A stretch of DNA of 64,000 nt from positions 620,001-684,000 of the forward strand of contig NZ_BMYZ01000001.1 in assembly GCF_014652535.1 (NCBI RefSeq), in the 5' to 3' direction. Made by a program: the position numbers and the translations under genes. This stretch comes from Cellvibrio zantedeschiae. GTDB taxonomy: Bacteria; Pseudomonadota; Gammaproteobacteria; Pseudomonadales; Cellvibrionaceae. Shown here piece after piece: positions 46,452 to 55,308 of the stretch; position 1 is the first letter of the stretch; each line of letters opens with the position of its first letter. The notes beneath the pieces were generated by a model. That model was not told the DNA's origin. It saw only the letters and a program-made list of their open reading frames with translations, and searched no databases.

Positions 46452-47309
46452 ATGAACCAAGAAGTAGAAGCGAGCACCGGCTCCGGTTATTTGTTGTTAT
46501 TTGTTTTGTTTTTAGCGCAGGTAGGCTCAATAGCTGGCGCTATCTTCCTTGCGCCAATTCTTAAGGTAGTGGCGATTTTGGGCGGCATAGTGGTGTTCGT
46601 ATGTTGGTGGGGCTTTTATATGGTCAGCCCTAATCAGGGCAAGGTGCTGCAGTTATTCGGGCGTTATGTAGGTACAGACAGGAACAATGGTCTGCGCTGG
46701 GCTAATCCCTTTTATAGCAAACAGTCCGTAAGCCTGCGCGTGCGCAACTTTGAAAGCGGCCGTTTAAAAGTAAACGATGCAAATGGTAACCCCATAGAGA
46801 TTGCTGCAATTATTGTGTGGCGCGTGGTTGACACAGCCGAGGCGGTATTTGAGGTGGATAACTACGAGAATTATGTGACCATACAGAGTGAATCTGCTCT
46901 GCGTAATTTAGCGACAACTTATCCCTATGAGCACGATCAGGAAGATGGGCGTTTGTCATTACGCAGCGACTCCAATGCAATTGCCAAAAAGCTTTTGATT
47001 GAGGTGCAAGATCGTTTGCAGAAGGCCGGTGTTGAGGTCATGGAAACACGCTTGAGTCATTTGGCATATGCGCCAGAAATTGCGCAAGCAATGCTGCAGC
47101 GTCAACAGGCGAGTGCGGTATTGGCAGCGCGTAAAATTATTGTACAGGGCGCTGTGGGCATGGTTTCCGATGCGTTGGATCAGCTGTCTGCGCAAGGTGT
47201 GGTGGACCTGGACGAAGAGCGCAGGGCAGCAATGGTCAGTAATTTATTGGTGGTTTTGTGTGGTGACCAGCGCGCCCAGCCCGTCATTAATACCGGTAGT
47301 CTTTACTAA
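46452..47309 (+). CDS. SPFH/Band-7 membrane protein
   Basis: A 285-residue stomatin/prohibitin-family protein. Two hydrophobic segments near residues 12-55 anchor it, then [18 protein letters not shown] opens the SPFH domain, ending in a helical region [45 protein letters not shown] 46452 has GGGAG at a correct distance. It is first of a tight cluster with an Arc-type protein and a DUF4177 protein (gaps of about 15 bp). Confidence 0.9.
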   Translation: MNQEVEASTGSGYLLLFVLFLAQVGSIAGAIFLAPILKVVAILGGIVVFVCWWGFYMVSPNQGKVLQLFGRYVGTDRNNGLRWANPFYSKQSVSLRVRNFESGRLKVNDANGNPIEIAAIIVWRVVDTAEAVFEVDNYENYVTIQSESALRNLATTYPYEHDQEDGRLSLRSDSNAIAKKLLIEVQDRLQKAGVEVMETRLSHLAYAPEIAQAMLQRQQASAVLAARKIIVQGAVGMVSDALDQLSAQGVVDLDEERRAAMVSNLLVVLCGDQRAQPVINTGSLY

Positions 47310-47326
47310 TTTAATGAGTACGTGCC

Positions 47327-47536
47327 GTGTCTAAAAAAGCATATCCGCTTCGTATTAATGAACAAGTGTTAGCGGCTTTGCAGCGCTGGGCAGATGATGA
47401 TTTACGCAGTTTGAATGCGCAAATTGAATACGTCTTGCGCGATGCTCTGGTCAAGAGTGGACGGGTAAAACTAGTTCAAAAGGTAGTTACGGATATAGAG
47501 TCCCTTGAGAACGACTCTGAATCAGAACCTGAATAA
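47327..47536 (+). CDS. Arc-like ribbon-helix-helix protein
   Basis: A 69-residue protein starting at GTG 47327. KAYPLRINEQVLAALQRWA and RSLNAQIEYVLRDALV match the Arc/MetJ ribbon-helix-helix fold. Such proteins bind DNA as dimers, so it may regulate its own operon. It lies between the SPFH and DUF4177 genes. Confidence 0.8.
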   Translation: MSKKAYPLRINEQVLAALQRWADDDLRSLNAQIEYVLRDALVKSGRVKLVQKVVTDIESLENDSESEPE

Positions 47537-47550
47537 TAGGAGTGTGAGCG

Positions 47551-47724
47551 ATGCGCTGGGAATATAAAACCATTGAAGTTAAGCGAAAATTTATGACAGG
47601 CGGAATTGATGTGGATGCGTTTGAGGAACAGTTAAATACATTGGGTCTTCAGGGATGGGAGCTAGTGAGCGTCAATCAAAATCAAATGCACAGTGTTGTA
47701 GCGGTTTTAAAACGCGCAAAGTAA
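47551..47724 (+). CDS. DUF4177 small protein
   Basis: A 57-residue gene with AGGAG ahead of ATG 47551. The product opens MRWEYKTIEVKRKFMTGG and has LQGWELVSV and AVLKRAK, the conserved pattern of DUF4177. Function is unknown. It ends the SPFH cluster and is followed by a terminator. Confidence 0.8.
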   Translation: MRWEYKTIEVKRKFMTGGIDVDAFEEQLNTLGLQGWELVSVNQNQMHSVVAVLKRAK

Positions 47725-47750
47725 TGAAGCCTGGTTTCGAAAGCTCAAAC

Positions 47751-47778
47751 AAAAAACGCAGCCTTGGCTGCGTTTTTT
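47751..47778. terminator. Bidirectional terminator
   Basis: AAAAAACGCAGC / GCTGCGTTTTTT with a CTTG loop, between the DUF4177 gene and the leftward GntR gene. Confidence 0.8.
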
Positions 47779-47792
47779 GTTTCGTTAAATTC

Positions 47793-48500
47793 TCACACAA
47801 AGTATTCGGGATGCACTTGGGGAATCACTTTCAGTACGTTGTAAACATCCTTTAAATGCACACTCATCGCCTTGGTGGCTTTTTCTGGCACACCGGATTT
47901 AATAGCTTTAATAATTGCAGTGTGTTGTGAAAGCACGCGCTTAAATTGGTCGTGGTCCTCCAGGCTCAAACAGCGAACCCTATCCATATGGGCTTTTTCA
48001 GCTTCAATGACCTGTGCAACGCGGGCATATTTTGTATGGTTGGCCAAAGTTTGGTGGAATTTATCGTCCAGCTTTTGGAAAGCCAGAGCATCGTGGTCAT
48101 CTGCTGCAACTTTTTGTTCCAGAATAATTTTCTCGCCTTCGGCAATAATTTCATCAGTTACGTTTTCAGCCAAATAAGACACTACAGAGACTTCAATCGC
48201 TTCGCGAATAAAACGTGATTCCAGGATTTTTTCCATACTGAATCGGGTCACGTAGGTTCCTCGTTGAGGTAAAACCTCAACAAAACCTATATTGGCCAAT
48301 TGAATCAGAGCTTCGCGTACGGGTGTACGGCTAACGCCAAATTGGTTGGCGAGAGATGTTTCAGAGATCATTTGACCGGGTTGAAGATCCATACTAATGA
48401 TGGCGTCGCGGACAAAACCGAATATTTGAATGGCCGTCGGGCGATCAAATGATAGTCCCTTCGCGTCTGAGCGAAGGGTAATGAGTGGCTGTTTCGCCAT
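47793..48500 (-). CDS. FadR-subfamily GntR regulator, candidate uronate regulator
   Basis: A 235-residue GntR regulator. The winged helix includes SETSLANQFGVSRTPVREALIQLANIG and the FCD domain has the metal-binding set DDKFHQTLANH, SQHTAIIKAI and MSVHLKDV. GGGAG precedes the ATG. Nearby are GTATAC palindromes of the kind FadR-subfamily proteins bind, two in the region upstream and two before the TonB receptor and GH115 genes. Since GH115 frees (methyl)glucuronate, a hexuronate-type ligand is plausible. The regulator-site assignment is inference. Confidence 0.9.
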   Translation of the reverse strand: MAKQPLITLRSDAKGLSFDRPTAIQIFGFVRDAIISMDLQPGQMISETSLANQFGVSRTPVREALIQLANIGFVEVLPQRGTYVTRFSMEKILESRFIREAIEVSVVSYLAENVTDEIIAEGEKIILEQKVAADDHDALAFQKLDDKFHQTLANHTKYARVAQVIEAEKAHMDRVRCLSLEDHDQFKRVLSQHTAIIKAIKSGVPEKATKAMSVHLKDVYNVLKVIPQVHPEYFV

Positions 48501-48723
48501 GCTAGTCTCCCAATGGGTGGTTGCACCGGGAACCCCCCGACAAAATTATGTAATGAAGATATTCAGGTGTTCGGACACCTTTATGTTTGTAAGGGTTGGA
48601 TGCTAATAGGTTCACCTTAAAAAGTATAGGCTTGGCCTCCATCTTGCTCTACGTACTGCTAAAAACAGTTCCCGTCGGCCACGCCCATGGCGAAAATAAT
48701 ACCAATATTTGCTCTCACTGATG
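48501..48723 (-). promoter_or_regulatory. gntR upstream region
   Basis: Leftward-reading promoter elements are only weak: CATAAT (reverse of 48544-48549) could be a -10. A small hairpin AGGTGT-TCGG-ACACCT lies at 48565-48580. There is no gene here. Confidence 0.3.
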
Positions 48724-48752
48724 TTGACGCACTAGTATACAAGTAATATTAT
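48724..48752 (+). promoter_or_regulatory. Sigma-70 promoter with GTATAC operator in its spacer
   Basis: TTGACG 48724-48729, exactly 17 bp, TATTAT 48747-48752. The spacer holds CTAGTATACAAG (48732-48743), a near-palindrome matching the sites before the TonB receptor and GH115 genes. Binding there should block the promoter. Confidence 0.65.
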
Positions 48753-48758
48753 GAAAAC

Positions 48759-48946
48759 ATCGGAAGCAGATAGCGGGAGATGATTGCGCTATCTGCGGTA
48801 AGTACAGCAGTGTTCCAATGCAATTTACTCAAGGTAAATTGCGAAGAATTGTTAGTGTCGGGTAGTTTTCTGATGGATTACTGCGCGGTGTTAATAACCA
48901 GTGTGTTTGGCCTTTTGCTAGCGAAGATTTCTTCGCTAGTTTTTTT
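48759..48946 (+). ncRNA. Candidate GntR-controlled structured small RNA
   Basis: A predicted transcript of about 188 nt from the operator-bearing promoter to a terminator. Stem 1: GCAGATAGCG 48766-48775 with CGCTATCTGC 48787-48796 (10 bp). Stem 2: GCAATTTAC 48820-48828 with GTAAATTGC 48834-48842 (9 bp, loop TCAAG). Stem 3, the terminator: CTAGCGAAG 48918-48926 with CTTCGCTAG 48931-48939 plus seven T. The only sizeable frame (from 48780) reads through the terminator and looks non-coding. No known RNA family was recognised. Confidence 0.5.
48918..48946 (+). terminator. Intrinsic terminator of candidate RNA
   Basis: A perfect 9-bp stem with ATTT loop and seven T. It is not preceded by a protein gene on this strand. 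Confidence 0.85.
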
Positions 48947-49065
48947 CCCCAAAGTTCATGCTGGTTTTATGATTTGAATGTTTTTCTTTGAATTTTTACT
49001 AGGACTAAATACTTAAGCTTAGGCAAATACTTTTGTAAAGCCTGGTTAAGTTGAGTAAACCGCTT

Positions 49066-49094
49066 TTGCCAAAGCGTGAACCGGCGTCTAGTAT
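49066..49094 (+). promoter_or_regulatory. Second promoter overlapped by a GTATAC site
   Basis: TTGCCA 49066-49071, 17 bp, TAGTAT 49089-49094. The -10 is part of CTAGTATACAAA (49088-49099), matching the site near 48732 over 11 bases. Confidence 0.5.
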
Positions 49095-49100
49095 ACAAAC

Positions 49101-49178
49101 CAGTTAATTTTGCTTGTAATCCCGCTCTGGATCTTATTGTTTCCAGTTATTTCAGCCCCGAAAATCGGGGCTTTTTTT
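49101..49178 (+). ncRNA. Candidate short RNA, about 78 nt
   Basis: From the expected start near 49101 to a terminator at 49154-49178, with a small CTGGA/TCCAG hairpin between. There is no ATG in this stretch. The terminator's T-run is on the + strand only, so it does not serve the leftward dehydrogenase gene whose stop is at 49185. Confidence 0.4.
49154..49178 (+). terminator. Intrinsic terminator
   Basis: AGCCCCGA / TCGGGGCT with an AAA loop and seven T. Confidence 0.85.
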
Positions 49179-49184
49179 CGTCTG

Positions 49185-52100
49185 CTATTTGCGTTGGGCC
49201 AGCAGTACTTGCAGAGGGTGAGGCAAATTTACTTTATCAACGCGCTTGGTTTGGCTGCGGCATGAATAACCCGTCGCCGTTAACTTACCCGCATTGGCAG
49301 GGTTATTAACAACCGCACTCCAGGATAACTGGTAAATCTTTTTAGAGGTTTCCACGTTAGCCGCTTCGTGGCCGTAGGTCCCGGACATACCGCAACAACC
49401 AGTCTCAATCACTTTGAGTGTTTGTCCCAGATGGGCAAAAACTAATTGCCAATCTTTCACCGAGCTGACGGCATTGGTTTTTTCTGTGCAGTGCGCCAAT
49501 AAAGAATATTCGCCTGCGTGGAAGCTATCCTTTTTGCTAGTCAGCAAATCTTTTTGTGCAATCAACCATTCTTGTACCAAATGTACTTTAGGTGCGTGAG
49601 TTCCCAACACTTTTAAATATTCACCGCGATAAGCCAAGGTCATTGCCGGATCAAGCCCAACTAAAGGTATGCCTGAAGACGCCAACCCATTTAACAATGT
49701 TGCATTTACATCAGCCGCTTTGGCGAAGGCTTTTAAAAAGCCGTGAACTTGTAGCGGTTTGCCATTAGGTTTGAAGGGGGCAACCAACGAAATGAAACCC
49801 AGTGCTTGCAGGATTTTTAACGAATCCAACACCACAGGGGTTTCAAAATAACTGGTAAAGGCATCTTGAACAAAAATAACTGCTTTTGATTTTTGTTCAG
49901 ATGTTAATTGAGAGATATTTTCCAGCGTGGCCCACTGCACGCCCAGCTTGTTTAGCTCGGTTTGCAAATTAATTCCGCTAAGCAGCGGGCTGTCCACCAT
50001 GCCTGCAACATTGGCGAGTATCCGCTGCATGAATTTTGGTTTCATGGCGGCGTTATATAACCAGGGCACGCGCGCCAAGGTTGGAATCATAAACTCCAAT
50101 CCACCGATAAAATAATCTTTCAGCGGACGCAGGTAGCGGCTGTAATAGAGTTCCAAAAATTTACTGCGGAATTCCGGTACATCTACTTTGATAGGGCATT
50201 GGCCTGCGCAAGATTTACAAGCGAGACAGCCCATCATGGAATTGTGAACCTCATGGGAGAAATCGTATTCGCCGTTACGCTTGCCGATGGTATTGCTAAT
50301 GCGTGAAGGTAAAGAAAATAAAAAACTACTGTGTTTTAATTTTTTACTTTCTTCGAGCGGATTAATATCTCGCTCGCTCATCTGCTTTAACCATTCACGC
50401 ATCAGTGATGCACGGCCCTTGGGCGAATGAACGCGGTCGCGGGTACCTTTCCAGGAAGGGCACATGGCGTCATTCGGATTCCAGTTGTAGCACAGGCCGT
50501 TGCCATTGCAATGCATGCCTTCACTGTAACCCTCCCAAACCTGCACCGGAATTTTTCGATCAAGCTGACCGCGTGTTGTTACACCGTCAATTTTCAACAA
50601 TTCCATGTTGGTTGCCGGTGTCGCAATCTTTCCTGGGTTTAATTGATTGTGTGGATCAAATTCTGCTTTGATGCGTTGCAGTTGCGGATAAAGCTCACCG
50701 AAAAATTTGGGCGCATATTCCGAGCGCACACCTTTCCCGTGCTCACCCCACAACAGCCCGTTGTACTTGTGTGTTAGTTCTGCAACTCTATCACTAATGA
50801 CGCGTACTAATTTTTCCTGTACGGGATCTTTCATGTCTATCGCAGGGCGCACGTGTAACACGCCGGCATCCACGTGACCGAACATGCCGTAAGCTAAATT
50901 ATTTTCATCCAACAGTTGGCGGAATTCCATAATGAAATCGGCCAAATTTTCAGGTGGTACTGCGGTATCTTCCACGAATGGAATAGGGCGCGCTTCACCT
51001 GCTGCTCCACCTAACAGACCAACGGCTTTTTTGCGCATGCCCCAAATTTTATTAACTGATTCGTTGCCCCACGCAGTGGAATAGGAGATGCGAATATTGT
51101 TCAGGTTTTGCGCATCGGCATCTAACAAGTCAGTAAATTTCTTCACTGCAGCGTTTAGCTCTGCTTCGTCATGCGCGGTGTATTCAACCAGGTTAATGCC
51201 CTGAATTTTTTCACCGCTCTCTGGCTCAGGAAAAAACTCTGCTACGCTGTGCCACACAATATCTTTCATCGCCAAATTCAACACTTTTGAATCTACGGTT
51301 TCGATAGATGTAGGCTCTGCTTTCATTAGTTGCGTAGCATCGCGCAATGCTGCGTTGAAGTCGCGGTAGTTAACGTTAATAAGCGCGCTGTATTTCGGTG
51401 TTTGCAATAAATTAATTTTGGCTTCAACAATAAAGCCGAGCGTGCCTTCACTGCCGCACAAAATATTATTTAAATTAAAGTTGCCTTGTTCATCGCGGAT
51501 GTGTGCGAGGTCATAACCGGTTAAACAACGGTTTAATTTTGGGAATTTTGCGTCGATTAAATCTGCATGCTCGCGCTGAATACTATCAATCACTTTATGG
51601 ACTTGGCCGACGCGATCGGTACGCGCGCTGATCTGCGCAAATTCGTCGTCATTAATTGCACGCGAAGTCCACTCACTGCCGTCGAGCAAAACGGTTTTTA
51701 ATTCGAGTACGTGATCACGTGTTTTCCCGTAGCGACAAGACCCTTGTCCCGATGCATCGGTATTAATCATGCCGCCAATAGTCGCGCGGTTACTGGTAGA
51801 AAGTTCCGGCGCAAAAAATAAGCCGTAAGGTTTGATCGCAGCATTAAGTTGGTCTTTGACCACGCCACATTGCACGCGCACCCAGCGTTCTTCCGCATTG
51901 ATCTCTAAAATCTGGTTCATGTATTTGGAGGTATCTACCACCAAACCGTCGGTAAGCGACTGGCCATTGGTGCCCGTACCACCGCCCCTGGGGCTGAGCA
52001 CTATGCCGACGAATTCCCGCAATTGGCTAAGCTTGGTCAGGGTGATTATGTCGGCAACATTTTTTGGATAAACCACACCCTGCGGCAACACCTGGTAGAT

Positions 52101-52238
52101 CGAGTTATCAGTCGCAAGCACGGTACGGGTTGCGTAATCCGGGCTTAAATCACCGCTAAAGCCGCTAGCTCGCAGGCGGTCAATAAAGGATAAATACAAG
52201 GACTGTAAAGGAGAGGTTTGGTCAATGCGTGGGATCAT
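49185..52238 (-). CDS. FAD- and Fe-S-dependent 2-hydroxyacid dehydrogenase (YdiJ/D2HGDH type)
   Basis: A 1017-residue fusion: an N-terminal FAD_binding_4 (PCMH) domain (PRGGGTGTNGQSLTDGLVVD, and NTDASGQGSCRYG), a FAD-oxidase C-terminal domain (to about 540, GMFGHVDAGVLHVRP, GLLWGEHGKG), then 4Fe-4S segments (CNGNGLCYN.., MMGCLACKSCAGQCPIKVD) and a GlpC-like cysteine-rich tail (ETGCCGMSGTYGHE). YdiJ homologues oxidise D-2-hydroxyglutarate or related 2-hydroxyacids to the quinone pool. It lies beside the second GntR gene, possibly under its control. Confidence 0.9.
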   Translation of the reverse strand: MIPRIDQTSPLQSLYLSFIDRLRASGFSGDLSPDYATRTVLATDNSIYQVLPQGVVYPKNVADIITLTKLSQLREFVGIVLSPRGGGTGTNGQSLTDGLVVDTSKYMNQILEINAEERWVRVQCGVVKDQLNAAIKPYGLFFAPELSTSNRATIGGMINTDASGQGSCRYGKTRDHVLELKTVLLDGSEWTSRAINDDEFAQISARTDRVGQVHKVIDSIQREHADLIDAKFPKLNRCLTGYDLAHIRDEQGNFNLNNILCGSEGTLGFIVEAKINLLQTPKYSALINVNYRDFNAALRDATQLMKAEPTSIETVDSKVLNLAMKDIVWHSVAEFFPEPESGEKIQGINLVEYTAHDEAELNAAVKKFTDLLDADAQNLNNIRISYSTAWGNESVNKIWGMRKKAVGLLGGAAGEARPIPFVEDTAVPPENLADFIMEFRQLLDENNLAYGMFGHVDAGVLHVRPAIDMKDPVQEKLVRVISDRVAELTHKYNGLLWGEHGKGVRSEYAPKFFGELYPQLQRIKAEFDPHNQLNPGKIATPATNMELLKIDGVTTRGQLDRKIPVQVWEGYSEGMHCNGNGLCYNWNPNDAMCPSWKGTRDRVHSPKGRASLMREWLKQMSERDINPLEESKKLKHSSFLFSLPSRISNTIGKRNGEYDFSHEVHNSMMGCLACKSCAGQCPIKVDVPEFRSKFLELYYSRYLRPLKDYFIGGLEFMIPTLARVPWLYNAAMKPKFMQRILANVAGMVDSPLLSGINLQTELNKLGVQWATLENISQLTSEQKSKAVIFVQDAFTSYFETPVVLDSLKILQALGFISLVAPFKPNGKPLQVHGFLKAFAKAADVNATLLNGLASSGIPLVGLDPAMTLAYRGEYLKVLGTHAPKVHLVQEWLIAQKDLLTSKKDSFHAGEYSLLAHCTEKTNAVSSVKDWQLVFAHLGQTLKVIETGCCGMSGTYGHEAANVETSKKIYQLSWSAVVNNPANAGKLTATGYSCRSQTKRVDKVNLPHPLQVLLAQRK

Positions 52239-52581
52239 AAGGCGTCATCAATCTAAAGAGGGTGCCGGTGGGTGAATCTAACTGGCAAATATAATGGTGG
52301 CCATTCTACCTTGTTGTGCAGGCCTAGGCCACGAAACCGTCACTGCAACTGGCTGATTCGCGCTGATTTTCGCCTCCATATTCGTTAAAAGATTCAATCC
52401 CAAGACTCTATATGTTAGGGTTCGGATTTGTCGGCTATATAACCATTTTGTCGTCAAAATGATTTTTTAAGTTGGGATGAGATTGATATAGAGGATTAGC
52501 TGCTAAGTTACAAGCAAAGCGCGCACTCAAGGGTGAGTCGGTAGTAAACACTATAAATAACATATTCGAGGAGAAGGATTT
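52239..52581. other. Intergenic region between dehydrogenase and P450 genes
   Basis: 343 bp without a credible gene. CATTTTG-TCGT-CAAAATG (about 52444-52461) followed by a T-run resembles a weak terminator on the + strand. No GTATAC or ATAATACAAAT motif was seen. GAGGAGAAGG precedes the P450 start. Confidence 0.4.
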
Positions 52582-53946
52582 ATGAGCTACATTCCCACCA
52601 GCAGCACCAAAGATTATCTGGCCGAATACGACAGCGCAGCCCCAGCCGACAAATACCCGCTCGTGCGTCGCTGGATGATGACCGAGCCCTTGCCATTTTT
52701 TAAACAGCTTCGAGCCCAGCGTCCAATTCTGGTAACGCCCGAGTGCGTTCTCGTGAGCAAATACGCGGATGTTATTGATCTACTGCAAATGCCAAAAATC
52801 TTTACGGTGGATTTGTATAAGCCCAAGATGGGCGTCACTGCAACTGACCCGGGCTATTTGATGGCTCACGATGATGATGCTATTCATTACCGCGAAAAAT
52901 CCCTTATGCAAGGCATGCTTAATCGCAACGATTTGCCGCGCATTCGAGCGCTTATTTCCAGAGCTAGCCAAGAAATTTTGAATAAAGCTGATGGCAAAAT
53001 CGATATAGTTTATAACTACTGCCGCATGGTTCCTGCCATTCTGGTGCAAGAATATTTTGGTCTGGATAATGTCGATAAAAAAGATTTGATCGAGTGGTCG
53101 TTCTGGAATCAATATGACGTGTTTCACAACCAACCCTTTGATTTAAACTCACCGGAACACTACCAATATATTAAAGATAACCATGACCGCGTCACTGTCG
53201 CTTTGGGTAATTACATCAAGAAAGCGCTGCTTGAAAAATTGGCCATGGTAAAGCTCGACCAAACTAAAAATATATTGTTAATTGGCTGGCGAATTTTGAA
53301 AGGCATATTAAATAAGCTTGTGGGAAAACCGACACCTATTCCTAAAGACGATGTTTTTTCGCGCATGCTACGCACCAGCTTTGCAGAACAGGTTGAGTTT
53401 GATTTGGTGCGTGTTGGTGTAAATGCTGGCGGTCTTCTGATTGGCGCAATTGAAACTACATCGCAAGCTGTTGCCCAGGTAATTGAATTTTTTATCAAAC
53501 AACCGGACTTGCTCGCCAAGGCAAAGACCGCAGCTCAGCAAACGGACTTGAAAGCCTTTGATAATTTAGTGTGGGAAGCTTTACGTTATGTTCCTATTAG
53601 CCCCTATATGTTTCGCCAGACTTCAGAAGAATATACATTGGCGAAAGGATCTGATTACGAAACCACAATCCCCCCTAAAACAAACGTTATTGTATTAACG
53701 CAATCCGCGATGTTTGACGAGTTTGCCAATACAAATCCCGACGAGTTTAACCCTGACCGCACTTTCTACCACAACTTTAATTTTGGTTTTGGTCCACATG
53801 ATTGTTTGGGTAAGTATGTTGGTATGGAAATGATTCCAGAAATGGTAAGGCAAGTTTTGTTATTGCCAAAACTACGCGCAGAATCCCCCATAGATTTCAA
53901 AAACGGGCCATTTCCTGAGTCTTATTCTTTAGCTTGGGGCGAATAA
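52582..53946 (+). CDS. Cytochrome P450
   Basis: A 454-residue soluble P450. The I-helix GAIETTSQ gives the acid-alcohol pair, ExxR is EALR within VWEALRYVP, and the heme thiolate is Cys408 in FGFGPHDCLGKYVG. No membrane anchor is seen. The substrate and redox partner are unknown, and no ferredoxin or reductase is adjacent. It lies 62 bp upstream of the xylanase gene on the same strand, an uncommon neighbour. Confidence 0.93.
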   Translation: MSYIPTSSTKDYLAEYDSAAPADKYPLVRRWMMTEPLPFFKQLRAQRPILVTPECVLVSKYADVIDLLQMPKIFTVDLYKPKMGVTATDPGYLMAHDDDAIHYREKSLMQGMLNRNDLPRIRALISRASQEILNKADGKIDIVYNYCRMVPAILVQEYFGLDNVDKKDLIEWSFWNQYDVFHNQPFDLNSPEHYQYIKDNHDRVTVALGNYIKKALLEKLAMVKLDQTKNILLIGWRILKGILNKLVGKPTPIPKDDVFSRMLRTSFAEQVEFDLVRVGVNAGGLLIGAIETTSQAVAQVIEFFIKQPDLLAKAKTAAQQTDLKAFDNLVWEALRYVPISPYMFRQTSEEYTLAKGSDYETTIPPKTNVIVLTQSAMFDEFANTNPDEFNPDRTFYHNFNFGFGPHDCLGKYVGMEMIPEMVRQVLLLPKLRAESPIDFKNGPFPESYSLAWGE

Positions 53947-54008
53947 AGTTCCCGGTTTTATAAAGCCGGCTTTAAAATAATCAATCAAAAAGGACGATGA
54001 AGGAAAAT

Positions 54009-55178
54009 ATGAAAAAAATATCTATTGTATGTTTGCTATTACCTGTTTTTATTTTATGCGCATGTGGCGGAGGAGGCGGTAATTCTTCGGCGCCAACAAC
54101 AAGTGTCATTTTATCGAGTAGTTCAAGTGTATCTATATCTAGCGCCGCATCATCTAGCGATGCGGCGTCATCGGCCTTTTCGTGGAGTTCAGTACCTGCC
54201 TTAAAAGATTTAGCAAAATTTCCGATAGGAATGGAAGTGAGTGCTGCGAATCAAGAAAGAAGTATTTTTAACTACCCTAGCCAATTGCCAACAATTGAAA
54301 AGCATTTTAATAGTTTGGTGGCTGGCGTCATTATGAAAATGAGCTTCTTACACCCTAATGAAAACGAATTTTTTTACACGGATGCAGATAAACTAAATGC
54401 TTATGCAATAGATCATAATATGTTGTTGCATGGACACACCTTAATTTGGCATTGGGATTCTCAAATTCCTCCATGGATGAAAAAATATACCGGCGATTGG
54501 TCTGCAATGTTAAACAATCACGTTACACAGATATGTACCCATTTTGCGGGCAAAGTAAGTAGCTGGGATGTAGTAAATGAAGCATTGGATGAAAGTGATC
54601 CTTCAGGCTTTCGGCAGTCTATTTTTTATCAACGCATTGGGAAAAAATACATCGAGAATGCATTTGTTGCTGCTCGAAAAGCTGATCCCAATGCGGTGTT
54701 GTATTACAACGAATACAATATTGAATCATCAGATACCAAGTTAAATCTTCTGTTGACAATGTTGGACGATTTTAAAAGTAGAAATATCCCAGTCGATGGT
54801 GTTGGGTTTCAAATGCATTTAGATTTATTTAATCCATCGATTGATCAGATAAAAAGATCTTTCAAGGCAGTTGCTGATCGCGGTTATAAAATCAGAATTT
54901 CAGAATTAGATATGCCCGTAAATTACAACAGTACTTTGGTTTTATCGGATGCTGTTGCACAGCAACAAAAGGAAAGATACAAAAGCATAGTGAAAGCTTA
55001 TTTAGATTCAGTTCCAGAAAGCCAGCGCACGGGAATTACATTTTGGGGGCTGGTTGACGGTGAGAGTTGGTATAACTTCATAGGTCTGCCTGCCAAAGAA
55101 TGGCCGCTATTATTTAATGATGATTATTCGCCCAAGCCCGCATTTTATGGGGTGGCTGAAGCCTTGGCTGGAAAGTAA
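54009..55178 (+). CDS. GH10 endo-beta-1,4-xylanase lipoprotein
   Basis: A 389-residue GH10 enzyme with a lipoprotein signal (lipid Cys19 in LCAC), a glycine run and a Ser/Ala-rich linker to about residue 60. Acid/base Glu191 (WDVVNEALDE) and nucleophile Glu299 (RISELDMPV) are present, with HGHTLIWHWDSQIP at the substrate-binding cleft. ATG 54009 has AAGGA 4 nt upstream, which suits it better than the ATG at 53997. Membrane anchoring suggests it trims xylo-oligosaccharides at the cell surface. No binding module is fused. Confidence 0.95.
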   Translation: MKKISIVCLLLPVFILCACGGGGGNSSAPTTSVILSSSSSVSISSAASSSDAASSAFSWSSVPALKDLAKFPIGMEVSAANQERSIFNYPSQLPTIEKHFNSLVAGVIMKMSFLHPNENEFFYTDADKLNAYAIDHNMLLHGHTLIWHWDSQIPPWMKKYTGDWSAMLNNHVTQICTHFAGKVSSWDVVNEALDESDPSGFRQSIFYQRIGKKYIENAFVAARKADPNAVLYYNEYNIESSDTKLNLLLTMLDDFKSRNIPVDGVGFQMHLDLFNPSIDQIKRSFKAVADRGYKIRISELDMPVNYNSTLVLSDAVAQQQKERYKSIVKAYLDSVPESQRTGITFWGLVDGESWYNFIGLPAKEWPLLFNDDYSPKPAFYGVAEALAGK

Positions 55179-55308
55179 CCTTTGTGGGCTACTTATTTAT
55201 GCTGATAAATTAAACCTAAAGTTTTTTAATAAGCATCCGCCGTTGTTTACCCTGCAGCGCAATCTCCGGATGCGTTGCAGCTCTATAAAAATATCATAAG
55301 GACTGCAC

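Noticed and set aside
48759-48946. Antisense pairing between the candidate RNA and the shared 18-mer of the TonB receptor and GH115 leaders
   Set aside because: The RNA loop carries CTCAAG in the same sense as the leaders, not the complement, so no meaningful pairing is visible.
48780-48977. 65-codon frame in the intergenic region next to gntR
   Set aside because: It spans a strong terminator and hairpins, lacks a good ribosome-binding site, and shows no protein-like pattern; the region is better read as RNA.
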